DNA of 64,000 nucleotides from Streptococcus orisratti DSM 15617. Lineage in GTDB: Bacteria > Bacillota > Bacilli > Lactobacillales > Streptococcaceae. Of this stretch, positions 34,937 to 42,285 are shown piece by piece. How positions within the stretch are numbered: the first letter of the stretch is position 1; each line of letters starts with the position of its first letter. Location: positions 1-64,000 of the forward strand of contig NZ_KB904449.1 of the NCBI RefSeq assembly GCF_000380105.1, given 5' to 3'. Made by a program: the position numbers and the translations under genes. The notes beneath the pieces were generated by a model. The model ran no database searches. It was given only the letters and a program-made list of their open reading frames with translations, and was not told the DNA's origin.

Positions 34937-34967
34937 CTCGAGGTGCCTCTCTGAACACCTTGACGAG
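34937..34967 (-). promoter_or_regulatory. PyrR-like stem-loop 2 in the argG-argH spacer
   Basis: RNA strand: lower stem CTCG/CGAG, 5' bulge TCA, upper stem AGGTGTT/GGCACCT with U-G pairs next to the loop, hexaloop CAGAGA. The loop-proximal sequence GTTCAGAGAGGC is the best match to the PyrR consensus RUC-CNGNGA-GGY. Its 3' arm (ACCTCGAGCTT, 34944-34934) can instead pair with AAGTCTGAGGT of the terminator, making it the presumed anti-antiterminator. Confidence 0.65.
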
Positions 34968-34993
34968 AATTGGTAAGTTATAAGAAAAGAGTC

Positions 34994-35025
34994 TCAGATG
35001 GGCATCTCTGTACCCTTTTATCTGA
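34994..35025 (-). promoter_or_regulatory. PyrR-like stem-loop 1 in the argG-argH spacer
   Basis: RNA strand: lower stem TCAGAT/ATCTGA (6 bp), purine 5' bulge AAAA, upper stem GGGTA/TGCCC, hexaloop CAGAGA. The geometry (lower stem, bulge only on the 5' side, short upper stem, six-base loop) is the one described for PyrR-binding loops of pyr operons. Confidence 0.6.
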
Positions 35026-35095
35026 AATTTTCTTTCCTTTTTACAATTTTTTTAATGGTAGGGACACCAGCGATTTCCTATGAAATTCCATGGCT

Positions 35096-35122
35096 AAATT
35101 TTGAACCAAAGTCTCAAAATTT
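35096..35122 (-). other. AT-rich hairpin in the argG-argH spacer
   Basis: Perfect 9-bp stem, arms AAATTTTGA and TCAAAATTT, loop of 9. A further stem, AGACAAT/ATTGTCT, lies at about 35126-35153, and GCTAC/GTAGC at 35186-35199 just after the argG stop. None has a long T-run. They make the whole 433-nt spacer structured; the spacer holds no convincing protein gene (a 16-codon frame near 35092 lacks support). Confidence 0.45.
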
Positions 35123-35223
35123 CCCAGACAATTAGTATTCTTGCTGATTGTCTCTTTACCACAGCGAAAAGTGCGAAACTGAAGCGCTACTAACGTAGCT
35201 CTTTTAATTTGTTCTGCTATAAA

Positions 35224-36414
35224 TTATTTATTGTTAACTTGTGAGTTTACCTGTGTTGGCAGACCCCAAAGTTTAATGAAGCCAACTGCCGCGTCTTGAT
35301 CAAAGCTGTCAGCAGATGTGTAGGTTGCCAAATTTTCATCGTAAAGTGAATTTGGTGATTTACGTGCAACAACTTGAGCATGGCCTTTGTAAAGTTTGAC
35401 CTTAGCCGTCCCGTTAACCACTTTTTGTGTTTCCTTGATGTAGGCAATGATGGCTTTCGTTGCTGGGCTGAACCACAATGCATTATAGATAAGATTTGAC
35501 AATTCATTTTCAAGAATTGGTTTGAAGTGTGACACTTCACGTACCAAGGTCAAATCTTCAATTTCCTTGTGAGCTGTCAAGAGGGTAATAGCTCCTGGGC
35601 ATTCATAAATTTCACGCGATTTAATACCTACCAGACGATTTTCAACGTGGTCAATACGGCCGATACCATGTTTGCCTGCAATAAGGTTGAGCTCTTGAAT
35701 GAGGTCAGCCAATTTCATTTCTTTGCCATTCAAGGCAACTGGCTTACCAGCTTTAAACTCAATGTCAACAAATTCAGGTTGATCTGGGGCTGATTCTGGT
35801 GAATTGGTAATGCCAAATGCTTCTTCTGGCGCTTGATTCCAAGGATTCTCAAGAACACCGCACTCATTAGCACGCCCCCAAAGGTTTTGATCCACCGAAT
35901 AAGGATTATCAAGGTCAGCCGGGACTGGAACGCCATTTGCCTTAGCATATTCAATTTCTTCTTCGCGAGACCATTTCCATTCACGAACAGGCGCTATAAC
36001 TTTAAGACTTGGGTCAAGGGCTGCAATGGCAACTTCAAAACGAACTTGGTCATTCCCCTTACCAGTACAACCGTGAGCGATAGTTGTCGCCCCAGTTTTA
36101 TGCGCAATTTCAACCAATTTTTTAGAAATAATAGGACGGCTGAGAGCTGATACCAGAGGGTATTTTTGTTCATAGTAAGCGTGTGCTTGAAGAGCAGGAA
36201 GAACATACTCCTCAGCAAACTCATCCTTAACATCAAGAACATAAGACTCAATAGCTCCAACTGTCAAAGCCTTATCATGAATAAAATCAAGATCTTTACC
36301 TTCGCCAACGTCCATACAAACAGCAACGACATCATAATCTTTTTTAAGCCAAGTAATGGCAACTGAGGTATCGAGACCACCGGAATAGGCTAAAATAACT
36401 TTTTCTTTCGACAT
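35224..36414 (-). CDS. argG: Argininosuccinate synthase
   Basis: A 396-residue ATP-dependent ligase joining citrulline and aspartate. Visible: the PP-loop [13 protein letters not shown] near the N-terminus, [26 protein letters not shown] and the C-terminal domain with [21 protein letters not shown]. Length is normal. The promoter is near-consensus with an ArgR-type operator over the -10 box, consistent with arginine repression. It is the first gene of argGH. A full arginine pathway (argBCDFJ) is not in this window, so citrulline may come from elsewhere. Confidence 0.97.
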   Translation of the reverse strand: MSKEKVILAYSGGLDTSVAITWLKKDYDVVAVCMDVGEGKDLDFIHDKALTVGAIESYVLDVKDEFAEEYVLPALQAHAYYEQKYPLVSALSRPIISKKLVEIAHKTGATTIAHGCTGKGNDQVRFEVAIAALDPSLKVIAPVREWKWSREEEIEYAKANGVPVPADLDNPYSVDQNLWGRANECGVLENPWNQAPEEAFGITNSPESAPDQPEFVDIEFKAGKPVALNGKEMKLADLIQELNLIAGKHGIGRIDHVENRLVGIKSREIYECPGAITLLTAHKEIEDLTLVREVSHFKPILENELSNLIYNALWFSPATKAIIAYIKETQKVVNGTAKVKLYKGHAQVVARKSPNSLYDENLATYTSADSFDQDAAVGFIKLWGLPTQVNSQVNNK

Positions 36415-36465
36415 ATGAATTTCTCTTTTCTTAAACTTATTGTTGATGTTTTTTTATCAACTATA

Positions 36466-36525
36466 TGTGTATAATTATACTCTCGATTTTGACATTTGTC
36501 AATCTTTTTTTGAATATTTTTTCAA
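36466..36525 (-). promoter_or_regulatory. argG promoter with two ARG-box-like operators
   Basis: Minus strand: -35 TTGACA (36502-36497), 17-bp spacer, -10 TATAAT (36479-36474). The plus-strand segment TGTGTATAATTATACTCT (36466-36483) fits the ARG-box pattern TNTGNATWWWWATNCANA at all but two positions and overlaps the -10 box. A second site TTGAATATTTTTTCAA (36510-36525) lies just upstream of the -35. Two boxes around the promoter suit binding of an ArgR hexamer. Confidence 0.75.
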
Positions 36526-36566
36526 AAAAAATAAAATATCCACCATTTTACGCATAATGTAGTAAT

Positions 36567-36887
36567 TTATGCAAAATATATCCATAAAATATAAAGTAAA
36601 ACAGACAGACTGCTATGCAAAATTAAATGGTTAAGGTGAACTTCCTTAAAGATAAAATACCCATTTATCGGACGTAAAGTCGTTGCCATCATCAGTAAAA
36701 TCGCCACACTGAGCTGAAATATTTCTGCCGAAATTATGTTATAATGTAACAATATACAGGATAGAATTCCCATTATCAGAGGAAGACAGTTACAAAATAA
36801 CAACAACTGGGAAATATTTTCTTTTACACTAAGCGCTGCTACAGCCAAGCTGCCGAGATAACCAAAAACTAACACGAGAAAGAACAT
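36567..36887 (-). CDS. Small membrane protein, divergent from merR
   Basis: A 106-residue hydrophobic protein with three to four predicted transmembrane segments (about residues 2-20, 29-49, 56-73, 84-104). The start at 36887 has AAAGGAGGGAAAGCTC upstream. I do not recognise the family. Its promoter (36942-36912) has a 19-bp spacer with a GGGGCT-A-AGCCCC palindrome, and the adjacent divergent gene encodes a MerR regulator, so it is likely to be that regulator's target. A small drug- or metal-related membrane protein is plausible but unproven. Confidence 0.7.
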   Translation of the reverse strand: MFFLVLVFGYLGSLAVAALSVKENISQLLLFCNCLPLIMGILSCILLHYNIISAEIFQLSVAILLMMATTLRPINGYFIFKEVHLNHLILHSSLSVLLYILWIYFA

Positions 36888-36911
36888 GAGCTTTCCCTCC
36901 TTTCATTTGCT

Positions 36912-36942
36912 ATTAAAACATGAGGGGCTAAGCCCCTGTCAA
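36912..36942 (-). promoter_or_regulatory. MerR-type promoter (19-bp spacer) of the small membrane protein
   Basis: Minus strand: -35 TTGACA (36942-36937), 19-bp spacer (36936-36918), -10 TTTAAT (36917-36912). The spacer contains the perfect palindrome GGGGCT-A-AGCCCC (36924-36936). The -35 box overlaps the merR ribosome-binding site AAGGAG on the other strand, so a bound regulator could control both genes. Confidence 0.8.
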
Positions 36943-36952
36943 GGAGAAAAAG

Positions 36953-37321
36953 ATGAAAACTGGTCAGGTCACACAAAATTTCATGATTACACGCGATACG
37001 CTTAGACATTATATCAAGGAAGGCCTGCTGTCCCCTAAACTAGTAAAGGGTAAGTATGATTGGTCAGAAAAGGACATTGAAGATTTAGAGACGATTCTAG
37101 GATTACGTCAGATGGGACTTTCTCTTCGTGCTATTTCACGCATCAAGTACCTACATGAAAACGCCTGTTCAACATCGGAACAATGGTTGGAAAATCAGAA
37201 AGTCTTTGAGGAAGAAATCCAAACCTGCCAAGATAAAATCGAAATACTCCTAAAACAAAAATCTCTATTGGAAGAAGTACTCATGCAAATTAACCAAAAA
37301 CTTGAAAAGCCCGACAACTAA
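36953..37321 (+). CDS. MerR family regulator, short form
   Basis: A 122-residue MerR protein: winged-helix domain (about residues 3-70; KTGQVTQNFMITRDTLRHYIKEGLLSP, then YDWSEKDIEDLETILGLRQMGLSLRAI) and a coiled-coil dimerisation helix (about 75-118) with one cysteine in HENACSTSEQ and one in EIQTCQDKIE. There is no large C-terminal ligand domain, so it may sense a metal or thiol stress through these cysteines, or a small hydrophobic compound. AAGGAG (36941-36946) precedes the ATG. Divergent to the small membrane-protein gene. Confidence 0.85.
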   Translation: MKTGQVTQNFMITRDTLRHYIKEGLLSPKLVKGKYDWSEKDIEDLETILGLRQMGLSLRAISRIKYLHENACSTSEQWLENQKVFEEEIQTCQDKIEILLKQKSLLEEVLMQINQKLEKPDN

Positions 37322-37528
37322 CCCAAAAATCGCCGATAATTTTTTAATGTTGCTGGTTAATTTATGAACTGCTTTTTAGCCAGATATAAATTTAATAAGC
37401 TACCTCATCCTAAAAACAATTTCAAATACAATGCCCTTATGTTCTTCAAAAATTAAACTCCGTCATCATTGCCTTGATTTTAGTACAAGGCGAGTTAACG
37501 AAGTAATTAAAGATAAACTAAAAAACTA

Positions 37529-37588
37529 TACAAGGCAACGAGCTGCCGGTTGCTAGAACAGCCTCTAGGCTGTTCTAGGTTGGAAATA
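37529..37588 (-). repeat. Palindrome-centred intergenic repeat, copy 1
   Basis: 60 bp around a perfect hairpin with 12-bp arms CTAGAACAGCCT and AGGCTGTTCTAG (37553-37578, 2-nt loop). The element matches 48518-48577 in inverted orientation at nearly every position. It is non-coding and lies between genes in both places. Confidence 0.8.
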
Positions 37589-37759
37589 GAGAGTGGGAAA
37601 GACATCCATGATGGCTCCGCCCATCCCCCTTACGTCGAAGTAATTAAAGATAAACTAATTGACTATATAAATTTCAATTCTTTCTGCATCAATTAATCTG
37701 ATTTTGATTTTCTCTGAGTGTTATTTTCATCCTATCACAGTCAAACAAGAAGAACCAAA

Positions 37760-37790
37760 AAAATCAACCTAGGTACACTAAGTTGATTTT
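37760..37790 (-). terminator. Terminator of the opp operon
   Basis: Arms AAAATCAAC and GTTGATTTT with a 13-nt loop; TTTTTTTGG follows on the minus strand. Begins 6 nt past the oppF stop codon. Confidence 0.85.
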
Positions 37791-37795
37791 TCAGA

Positions 37796-38722
37796 TTAGT
37801 TTAGTTTTTCACGGTACTTAGCCACTTCAGCTTTATTTCCCCAGACAAAGTGCCCAGGTTTGATTTCAACCATTTCAGGAGTATCAGTTGAGTAATCATG
37901 TTGATTTGGATCGTAAACAATCAATTCTTTCTGACGTTCCAAGATTGGATCTGGAATTGGTACAGCTGATAAAAGAGATTGGGTGTAAGGATGGATTGGA
38001 TTTCGGAAGAGTTCTTCCGTTTCAGCCACCTCAACGATAACTCCCTTATGAATAACTGCAATACGATCTGAAATAAAACGCACAACAGATAAATCATGAG
38101 CGATGAAAAGGTAGGTTAGTCCTTTTTCTTTTTGAATTTTTTTCAAAAGGTTGAGAACTTGAGCTCGTACGGAAACATCCAAGGCAGAAATGGGTTCGTC
38201 TGCAATGATAAATTCTGGTTCCATGACCAATGCACGAGCAATACCGATACGCTGACGTTGACCACCTGAGAACTCATGTGGGTAACGTGTCAAATGTTCA
38301 GCTAAGAGCCCAACTTCCGCCATCATATCTGTAACTTTTTTCTTGCGATCTGCTTCATCTTTAAAAAGTTTGAAATTATAAAGACCTTCTGAAATGATAT
38401 AATCAACCGTTGCACGTTCATTCAAGCTTGCGGCAGGGTCTTGGAAAATCATCTGAATTTTTGAAATCAATTCATTTTGCTCAGCACGCGTTTTCTTTCC
38501 GTTGATACGCTTACCATTATAGAGAATGTCCCCCGCACTAGTTTCATTCAAACCAATGATAGCACGACCAATGGTCGTTTTACCGGAACCAGATTCACCA
38601 ACAAGTGAGAAGGTTTCTCCCTTGTTAATGAAGAAGTTGGCATTCTTAACTGCAACAAATTTCTTTTTTCCTTCTCCGAAGGAAATTTCCAAATCTTTAA
38701 TTTCGACTAATTTTTCAGTCAT
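37796..38722 (-). CDS. oppF: Oligopeptide ABC transporter ATP-binding protein OppF
   Basis: A 308-residue ABC ATPase for peptide import. Walker [12 protein letters not shown], signature [15 protein letters not shown], Walker [15 protein letters not shown] and H-loop [11 protein letters not shown] are intact; the C-terminal oligopeptide/dipeptide-transporter extension ([16 protein letters not shown], then KPGHFVWG) marks it as OppF/DppF type. AGGAGGAAATG precedes the ATG. It is the last gene of oppA-A-B-C-D-F, 10 nt after oppD. In streptococci the Opp/Ami system also brings in signalling peptides. Confidence 0.96.
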   Translation of the reverse strand: MTEKLVEIKDLEISFGEGKKKFVAVKNANFFINKGETFSLVGESGSGKTTIGRAIIGLNETSAGDILYNGKRINGKKTRAEQNELISKIQMIFQDPAASLNERATVDYIISEGLYNFKLFKDEADRKKKVTDMMAEVGLLAEHLTRYPHEFSGGQRQRIGIARALVMEPEFIIADEPISALDVSVRAQVLNLLKKIQKEKGLTYLFIAHDLSVVRFISDRIAVIHKGVIVEVAETEELFRNPIHPYTQSLLSAVPIPDPILERQKELIVYDPNQHDYSTDTPEMVEIKPGHFVWGNKAEVAKYREKLN

Positions 38723-38732
38723 TTCCTTCCTC

Positions 38733-39785
38733 CTAGTTGATCATTTTTTGAGAAATTTTTTGGTGCAAATCCTGAATAACTTCTGGTTTGTCAACCTTTG
38801 GTGCATCAGGATGAAGCAACCAAGTCTTAGCCCAGTGTGTTTCAGAAACGGCAAATTTAGGAACATCTTCTTCAAAATCAATCTTCATAGCATAGCGAGA
38901 ACGTGGTGCAAAAGCATCACCTTTGATTGATGTATAAAGTGAAGGTGGTGTTCCAGGAATTGAGAAAAGGACACCTTTTTCATCAGCCAACTGTGGCAAA
39001 CTTGACAGAAGACTCCAAGTGTAGGGGTGTTTTGGATCATAAAAGATTTCTTCTACCGTTCCATATTCGACAATATCACCCGCATACATAACAGCAACCT
39101 TATCAGCAATACTTGCTACCACGCCAAGGTCATGAGTAATGAAGATTGTTGTAAAATTATATTCTTTTTGAAGATTTTTGAGCAAGTCAATAATTTGTGC
39201 TTGAATTGTCACATCAAGCGCCGTTGTTGGCTCATCACAAATCAAGACATCTGGCTTACATGCCAAGGCAATGGCAATAACAATACGTTGACGCATCCCC
39301 CCAGAATACTGAAGAGGATATTCGTCATAACGTCTCTCAGCTTCAGGGATACCAACTTTTTTCATGTAGTCAATAGCCATTTCCTTAGCTTCTGCCTTAG
39401 TTTTACCTTGGTGTTTGATAATAACTTCAGAGATTTGTTTTCCGATGGTTTGAATCGGATCAAGGCTGGTCATTGGGTCTTGGAAAATGGTAGAAATTTT
39501 TCCACCACGAATTTTTTCCCAATCTGCATTGGATTTTAAATCTGTCAATTCTTGACCGCGATACTTGATAGAACCATTGGCAATACGGCCGTTAGATTCT
39601 AACATTCCTGTAAAAGTTTTAGTCAAAACAGATTTACCGCTTCCTGATTCACCAACGACGGCAAGAACCTCACCCTCGTAGAGATCAATGGAAATATTAC
39701 GAATAGCAGTCAAGACACGGTCACGAACATCAAATTCCACGACCACATCTTGAGCACTTAAGATTACATTATTAGTGTTAGTCAT
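38733..39785 (-). CDS. oppD: Oligopeptide ABC transporter ATP-binding protein OppD
   Basis: A 350-residue ABC ATPase. Walker [13 protein letters not shown], signature [15 protein letters not shown], Walker [16 protein letters not shown]-loop [12 protein letters not shown] and the OppD-type C-terminal region ([14 protein letters not shown], then SIPGTPPSL and [15 protein letters not shown]) are present. RBS: AGGAGTAAC. It is 8 nt from oppC and 10 nt from oppF, and would pair with OppF to energise the OppBC channel. Confidence 0.96.
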   Translation of the reverse strand: MTNTNNVILSAQDVVVEFDVRDRVLTAIRNISIDLYEGEVLAVVGESGSGKSVLTKTFTGMLESNGRIANGSIKYRGQELTDLKSNADWEKIRGGKISTIFQDPMTSLDPIQTIGKQISEVIIKHQGKTKAEAKEMAIDYMKKVGIPEAERRYDEYPLQYSGGMRQRIVIAIALACKPDVLICDEPTTALDVTIQAQIIDLLKNLQKEYNFTTIFITHDLGVVASIADKVAVMYAGDIVEYGTVEEIFYDPKHPYTWSLLSSLPQLADEKGVLFSIPGTPPSLYTSIKGDAFAPRSRYAMKIDFEEDVPKFAVSETHWAKTWLLHPDAPKVDKPEVIQDLHQKISQKMIN

Positions 39786-39793
39786 TGTTACTC

Positions 39794-40720
39794 CTATCTA
39801 TGTGTACGTGGATCGCTGGCATCCGCAAGGTTTTGACCAACGATGTAAAGTGGCAAGGATACCAAAATCAAAGTTGTCAACGGAATCCAGAAAAGATATG
39901 CATTAGTTGTCAAATTTGATGAATAATTAGCAATCAAACGTCCTAAACTTGGCTCTGTTACTGGCAAGCCAATACCAAAAGCCGAAAGGAAAGCTTCATA
40001 AGAGATATAAGCTGGAAGCATTTGTGATACCAAGGTTACGATAACTGAAACCAATTGTGGCAAGAGATTTTTGACAGCAATTTTAACCGTTGAGGTTCCC
40101 AAAGTACGACTTGCAAGGTTATACTCCAAATCACGGTAGCGCATGACTTGCACACGAATAGAATAGGCAATCCCAATCCAACCCGTGATACAGAAAGCTA
40201 AGATCAAATTCCAGAAACCTGAACCAAGAGAGTAGGTCAAAATCATAACAATCATGATGAAAGGAAGGTTTGAAATGACATTGTAAACCTCAATCATGAC
40301 TTTATCAACCGCCTTAGACACACCCCAAAGAGCACCAATAACGATACCGAGGACAATATTGATTAATGTTGCAATGACCGAAATCAAGATGGAGTTGCGG
40401 GCACCATACCAAACACCATCAAAGAGTGACTGACCATTTTTATCAGTACCAAACCAATACTGCGCATTTGGCCAAATGTAACGTTTTGAAAAGTCGTTGA
40501 TATCACTAACATCGTTGAAGTCAAAGTTCGCAAACATTGGATAGATAAAACTCATCAAAATGATAGCAATCAGAAGAACCAACATAAAAATCGTTGATTT
40601 CTTTGAGAAAAATTGTCTGAAGACCGATTTCCAATAAGAATAGGTAGGAGCATCAATGGTTTCAGACGCGTAAGTGTCTAATTCGACAAATTCAAATTTA
40701 CTTTTGTCAATCGTAGCCAT
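39794..40720 (-). CDS. oppC: Oligopeptide ABC transporter permease OppC
   Basis: A 308-residue permease with an N-terminal OppC_N segment (about residues 35-90) and about five further transmembrane helices. The EAA loop [28 protein letters not shown] contacts the ATPases. [23 protein letters not shown] is the usual OppC opening signature. It overlaps oppB by 1 nt, with GGAGGTAAATA as ribosome-binding site. Confidence 0.95.
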   Translation of the reverse strand: MATIDKSKFEFVELDTYASETIDAPTYSYWKSVFRQFFSKKSTIFMLVLLIAIILMSFIYPMFANFDFNDVSDINDFSKRYIWPNAQYWFGTDKNGQSLFDGVWYGARNSILISVIATLINIVLGIVIGALWGVSKAVDKVMIEVYNVISNLPFIMIVMILTYSLGSGFWNLILAFCITGWIGIAYSIRVQVMRYRDLEYNLASRTLGTSTVKIAVKNLLPQLVSVIVTLVSQMLPAYISYEAFLSAFGIGLPVTEPSLGRLIANYSSNLTTNAYLFWIPLTTLILVSLPLYIVGQNLADASDPRTHR

Positions 40721-42219
40721 TATTTACCTCCTTTTGTAGACAATTTGATACGTGGGTCAAGGACAGTCATCAAGATATCCCCAACAAGAAGAGCGAAGAT
40801 TGCCAATACTGCAAAGATAAAGACAAGACCGACAACCATGGCATTGTTTGCTGCAGCGATAGCATCAATCAGCATTTTACCCATACCAGGGAAAGCAAAA
40901 ACTTTTTCTGTCAATGTTGCTCCTGCAATTGTTGCAACAATAGCCCCTGGAATCCCATTGACAATCGGAACCATGGCATTTTTGAAGAGGTGATGACGTG
41001 AAATCTCAGCTTCAGATAAACCTTTAGCTCGGGCAAAACGAACAAAATCACTTCCTTGCAAGTCAACAATATAACGACGGAACCAAATGGCAATACCTGG
41101 CGCTCCCAAAACCCCCAAAATGATAGCTGGAAGAGCATAAGAACGAGGATCGCTAGCTCCCAAAAGTGGGAACGTATCTGGCAATCCAAAAAGTTTAGAA
41201 CCAATGAAACGAATGACGTAAATACTTGCAATACTTGGCATAGCAAGCATAAAGGTTACTGTCGCAGTAGAGAAGCGGTCAAAGATTCCATCTTTATAAC
41301 GAGCCATCAACAGACCTACTGGCAAACCAATGATATAAGATAGAAGAACCCCAATAAGACCCGCCTTCAATGAGTTTGAAATCATTGATGGTTCGGAGTA
41401 ATTGTTTTGTGTGGCCGTATAGGCATCACCCTTACCAAAATTAGAGATATCTCGAGCATCAGCTTGTTTAGGTGACTTATAGGTCCGTGAATAGATATCA
41501 ATTGATGACACTTTGGTTTGACCAGTTGGGAATTTCACTTCTTGAGCCAATGTTTTCCCTTGACCTTGAGTGATGACTTGCAAGACAGGAATATTAGCAA
41601 AAGTAGGATAAGATGTTCCTAAATTAAAAGTTACGATATTTTGATGGATAAATGGGAATTTCCCGTTAAAGTAAATCAAATATTTATGCTTCGTTCCTGA
41701 ACCAACAAGGGCAGGGCCAACGGCAGGATCATTTTCAAAACGAACGTAGCGTTTCAAATTTGGATTTGAAGCGTCTTGAATTTTCCAAGGATGGTCAATG
41801 ACAATCAGATTAGAGTAAAAACTCCAAAGACGTTCATAAATAGGAATTTCACGCGTTGCGTAATATTGACCAGATTCAAACTTTTGAAGTTTCCAATTGC
41901 CACCTGCCGATTTGAGGTAAGCTTGATAAGCCTTTTTATCAGATGCACTTCCTTCATTGGTAACTTTTGAATCAACTTTTTTTGTAGCAGCAACCAATTC
42001 CTTAGTACTAAGGTAATCAATATAGCCCATTCTTTCATAAATGGTATTTTCGTAATCAGCCTTTTTATCTGGCGTCACGGCAATCTTGGTATAATTCGGA
42101 TCCTGTTTAAAAATCAGCTTCCGTGGTACAAGAGTGAAGACGATAGCATAGGTCAATGTCGTCACTAAAAATATGGAGACTAACGATCTCAGTATTCGGT
42201 TAAAAATGTATTTCTTCAT
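40720..42219 (-). CDS. oppB: Oligopeptide ABC transporter permease OppB
   Basis: A 499-residue permease, longer than enterobacterial OppB because of a roughly 200-residue extracytoplasmic insert after TM1 (about 35-275), as in streptococcal AmiC. The C-terminal half carries the helices and the EAA loop [32 protein letters not shown]. It lies 67 nt after oppA1, with a hairpin in between that probably lowers read-through, so that the binding protein is made in excess over the membrane parts. Confidence 0.95.
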   Translation of the reverse strand: MKKYIFNRILRSLVSIFLVTTLTYAIVFTLVPRKLIFKQDPNYTKIAVTPDKKADYENTIYERMGYIDYLSTKELVAATKKVDSKVTNEGSASDKKAYQAYLKSAGGNWKLQKFESGQYYATREIPIYERLWSFYSNLIVIDHPWKIQDASNPNLKRYVRFENDPAVGPALVGSGTKHKYLIYFNGKFPFIHQNIVTFNLGTSYPTFANIPVLQVITQGQGKTLAQEVKFPTGQTKVSSIDIYSRTYKSPKQADARDISNFGKGDAYTATQNNYSEPSMISNSLKAGLIGVLLSYIIGLPVGLLMARYKDGIFDRFSTATVTFMLAMPSIASIYVIRFIGSKLFGLPDTFPLLGASDPRSYALPAIILGVLGAPGIAIWFRRYIVDLQGSDFVRFARAKGLSEAEISRHHLFKNAMVPIVNGIPGAIVATIAGATLTEKVFAFPGMGKMLIDAIAAANNAMVVGLVFIFAVLAIFALLVGDILMTVLDPRIKLSTKGGK

Positions 42220-42239
42220 ATTCTTCCCTAACAGTTCAA

Positions 42240-42271
42240 AAGAACTTTCCCAATGAAAGGAGAAAGTTCTT
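42240..42271 (-). terminator. Leaky terminator between oppA1 and oppB
   Basis: Arms AAGAACTTTC (42240-42249) and GAAAGTTCTT (42262-42271); TTTTGAAC follows on the minus strand. With no other promoter obvious before oppB it is likely a partial terminator setting the OppA:OppBCDF ratio. Confidence 0.7.
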
Positions 42272-42285
42272 CAGGAACATTTTAA

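Larger units (their letters stand above)
37322..37795. other. Repeat-rich spacer between merR and oppF
   Basis: About 470 bases without a gene. It contains two direct copies of the motif CGAAGTAATTAAAGATAAAC (near 37498 and 37640) on either side of the 60-bp palindrome-centred repeat at 37529-37588, and the oppF terminator at 37760-37790. The same motifs recur, inverted, in the dacA1-dacA2 spacer. Confidence 0.6.

Noticed and set aside
34903..35025. CRISPR-like or simple direct repeat array (three CAGAGA units)
   Set aside because: Only the six-base loops are identical; the stems differ in sequence but keep pairing, which argues for RNA structure and against a repeat array. No CRISPR array or cas gene is visible in the window.
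35041..35094. 16-codon open frame (MEFHRKSLVSLPLKKL) as a leader peptide of argH
   Set aside because: No ribosome-binding site, no run of arginine codons, and no coupling to the terminator; most likely chance.
34791..35223. T-box riboswitch for arginine in the argG-argH spacer
   Set aside because: CAGAGAG-like sequences also occur in T-box stem I, but there is no AGGGUGGNACCGCG antiterminator motif and the CAGAGA sequence sits in three hairpin loops rather than in a stem I bulge.
42240..42271. Operon break between oppA1 and oppBCDF
   Set aside because: The hairpin looks like a terminator, but no promoter is evident before oppB and the spacing and gene order favour partial read-through.
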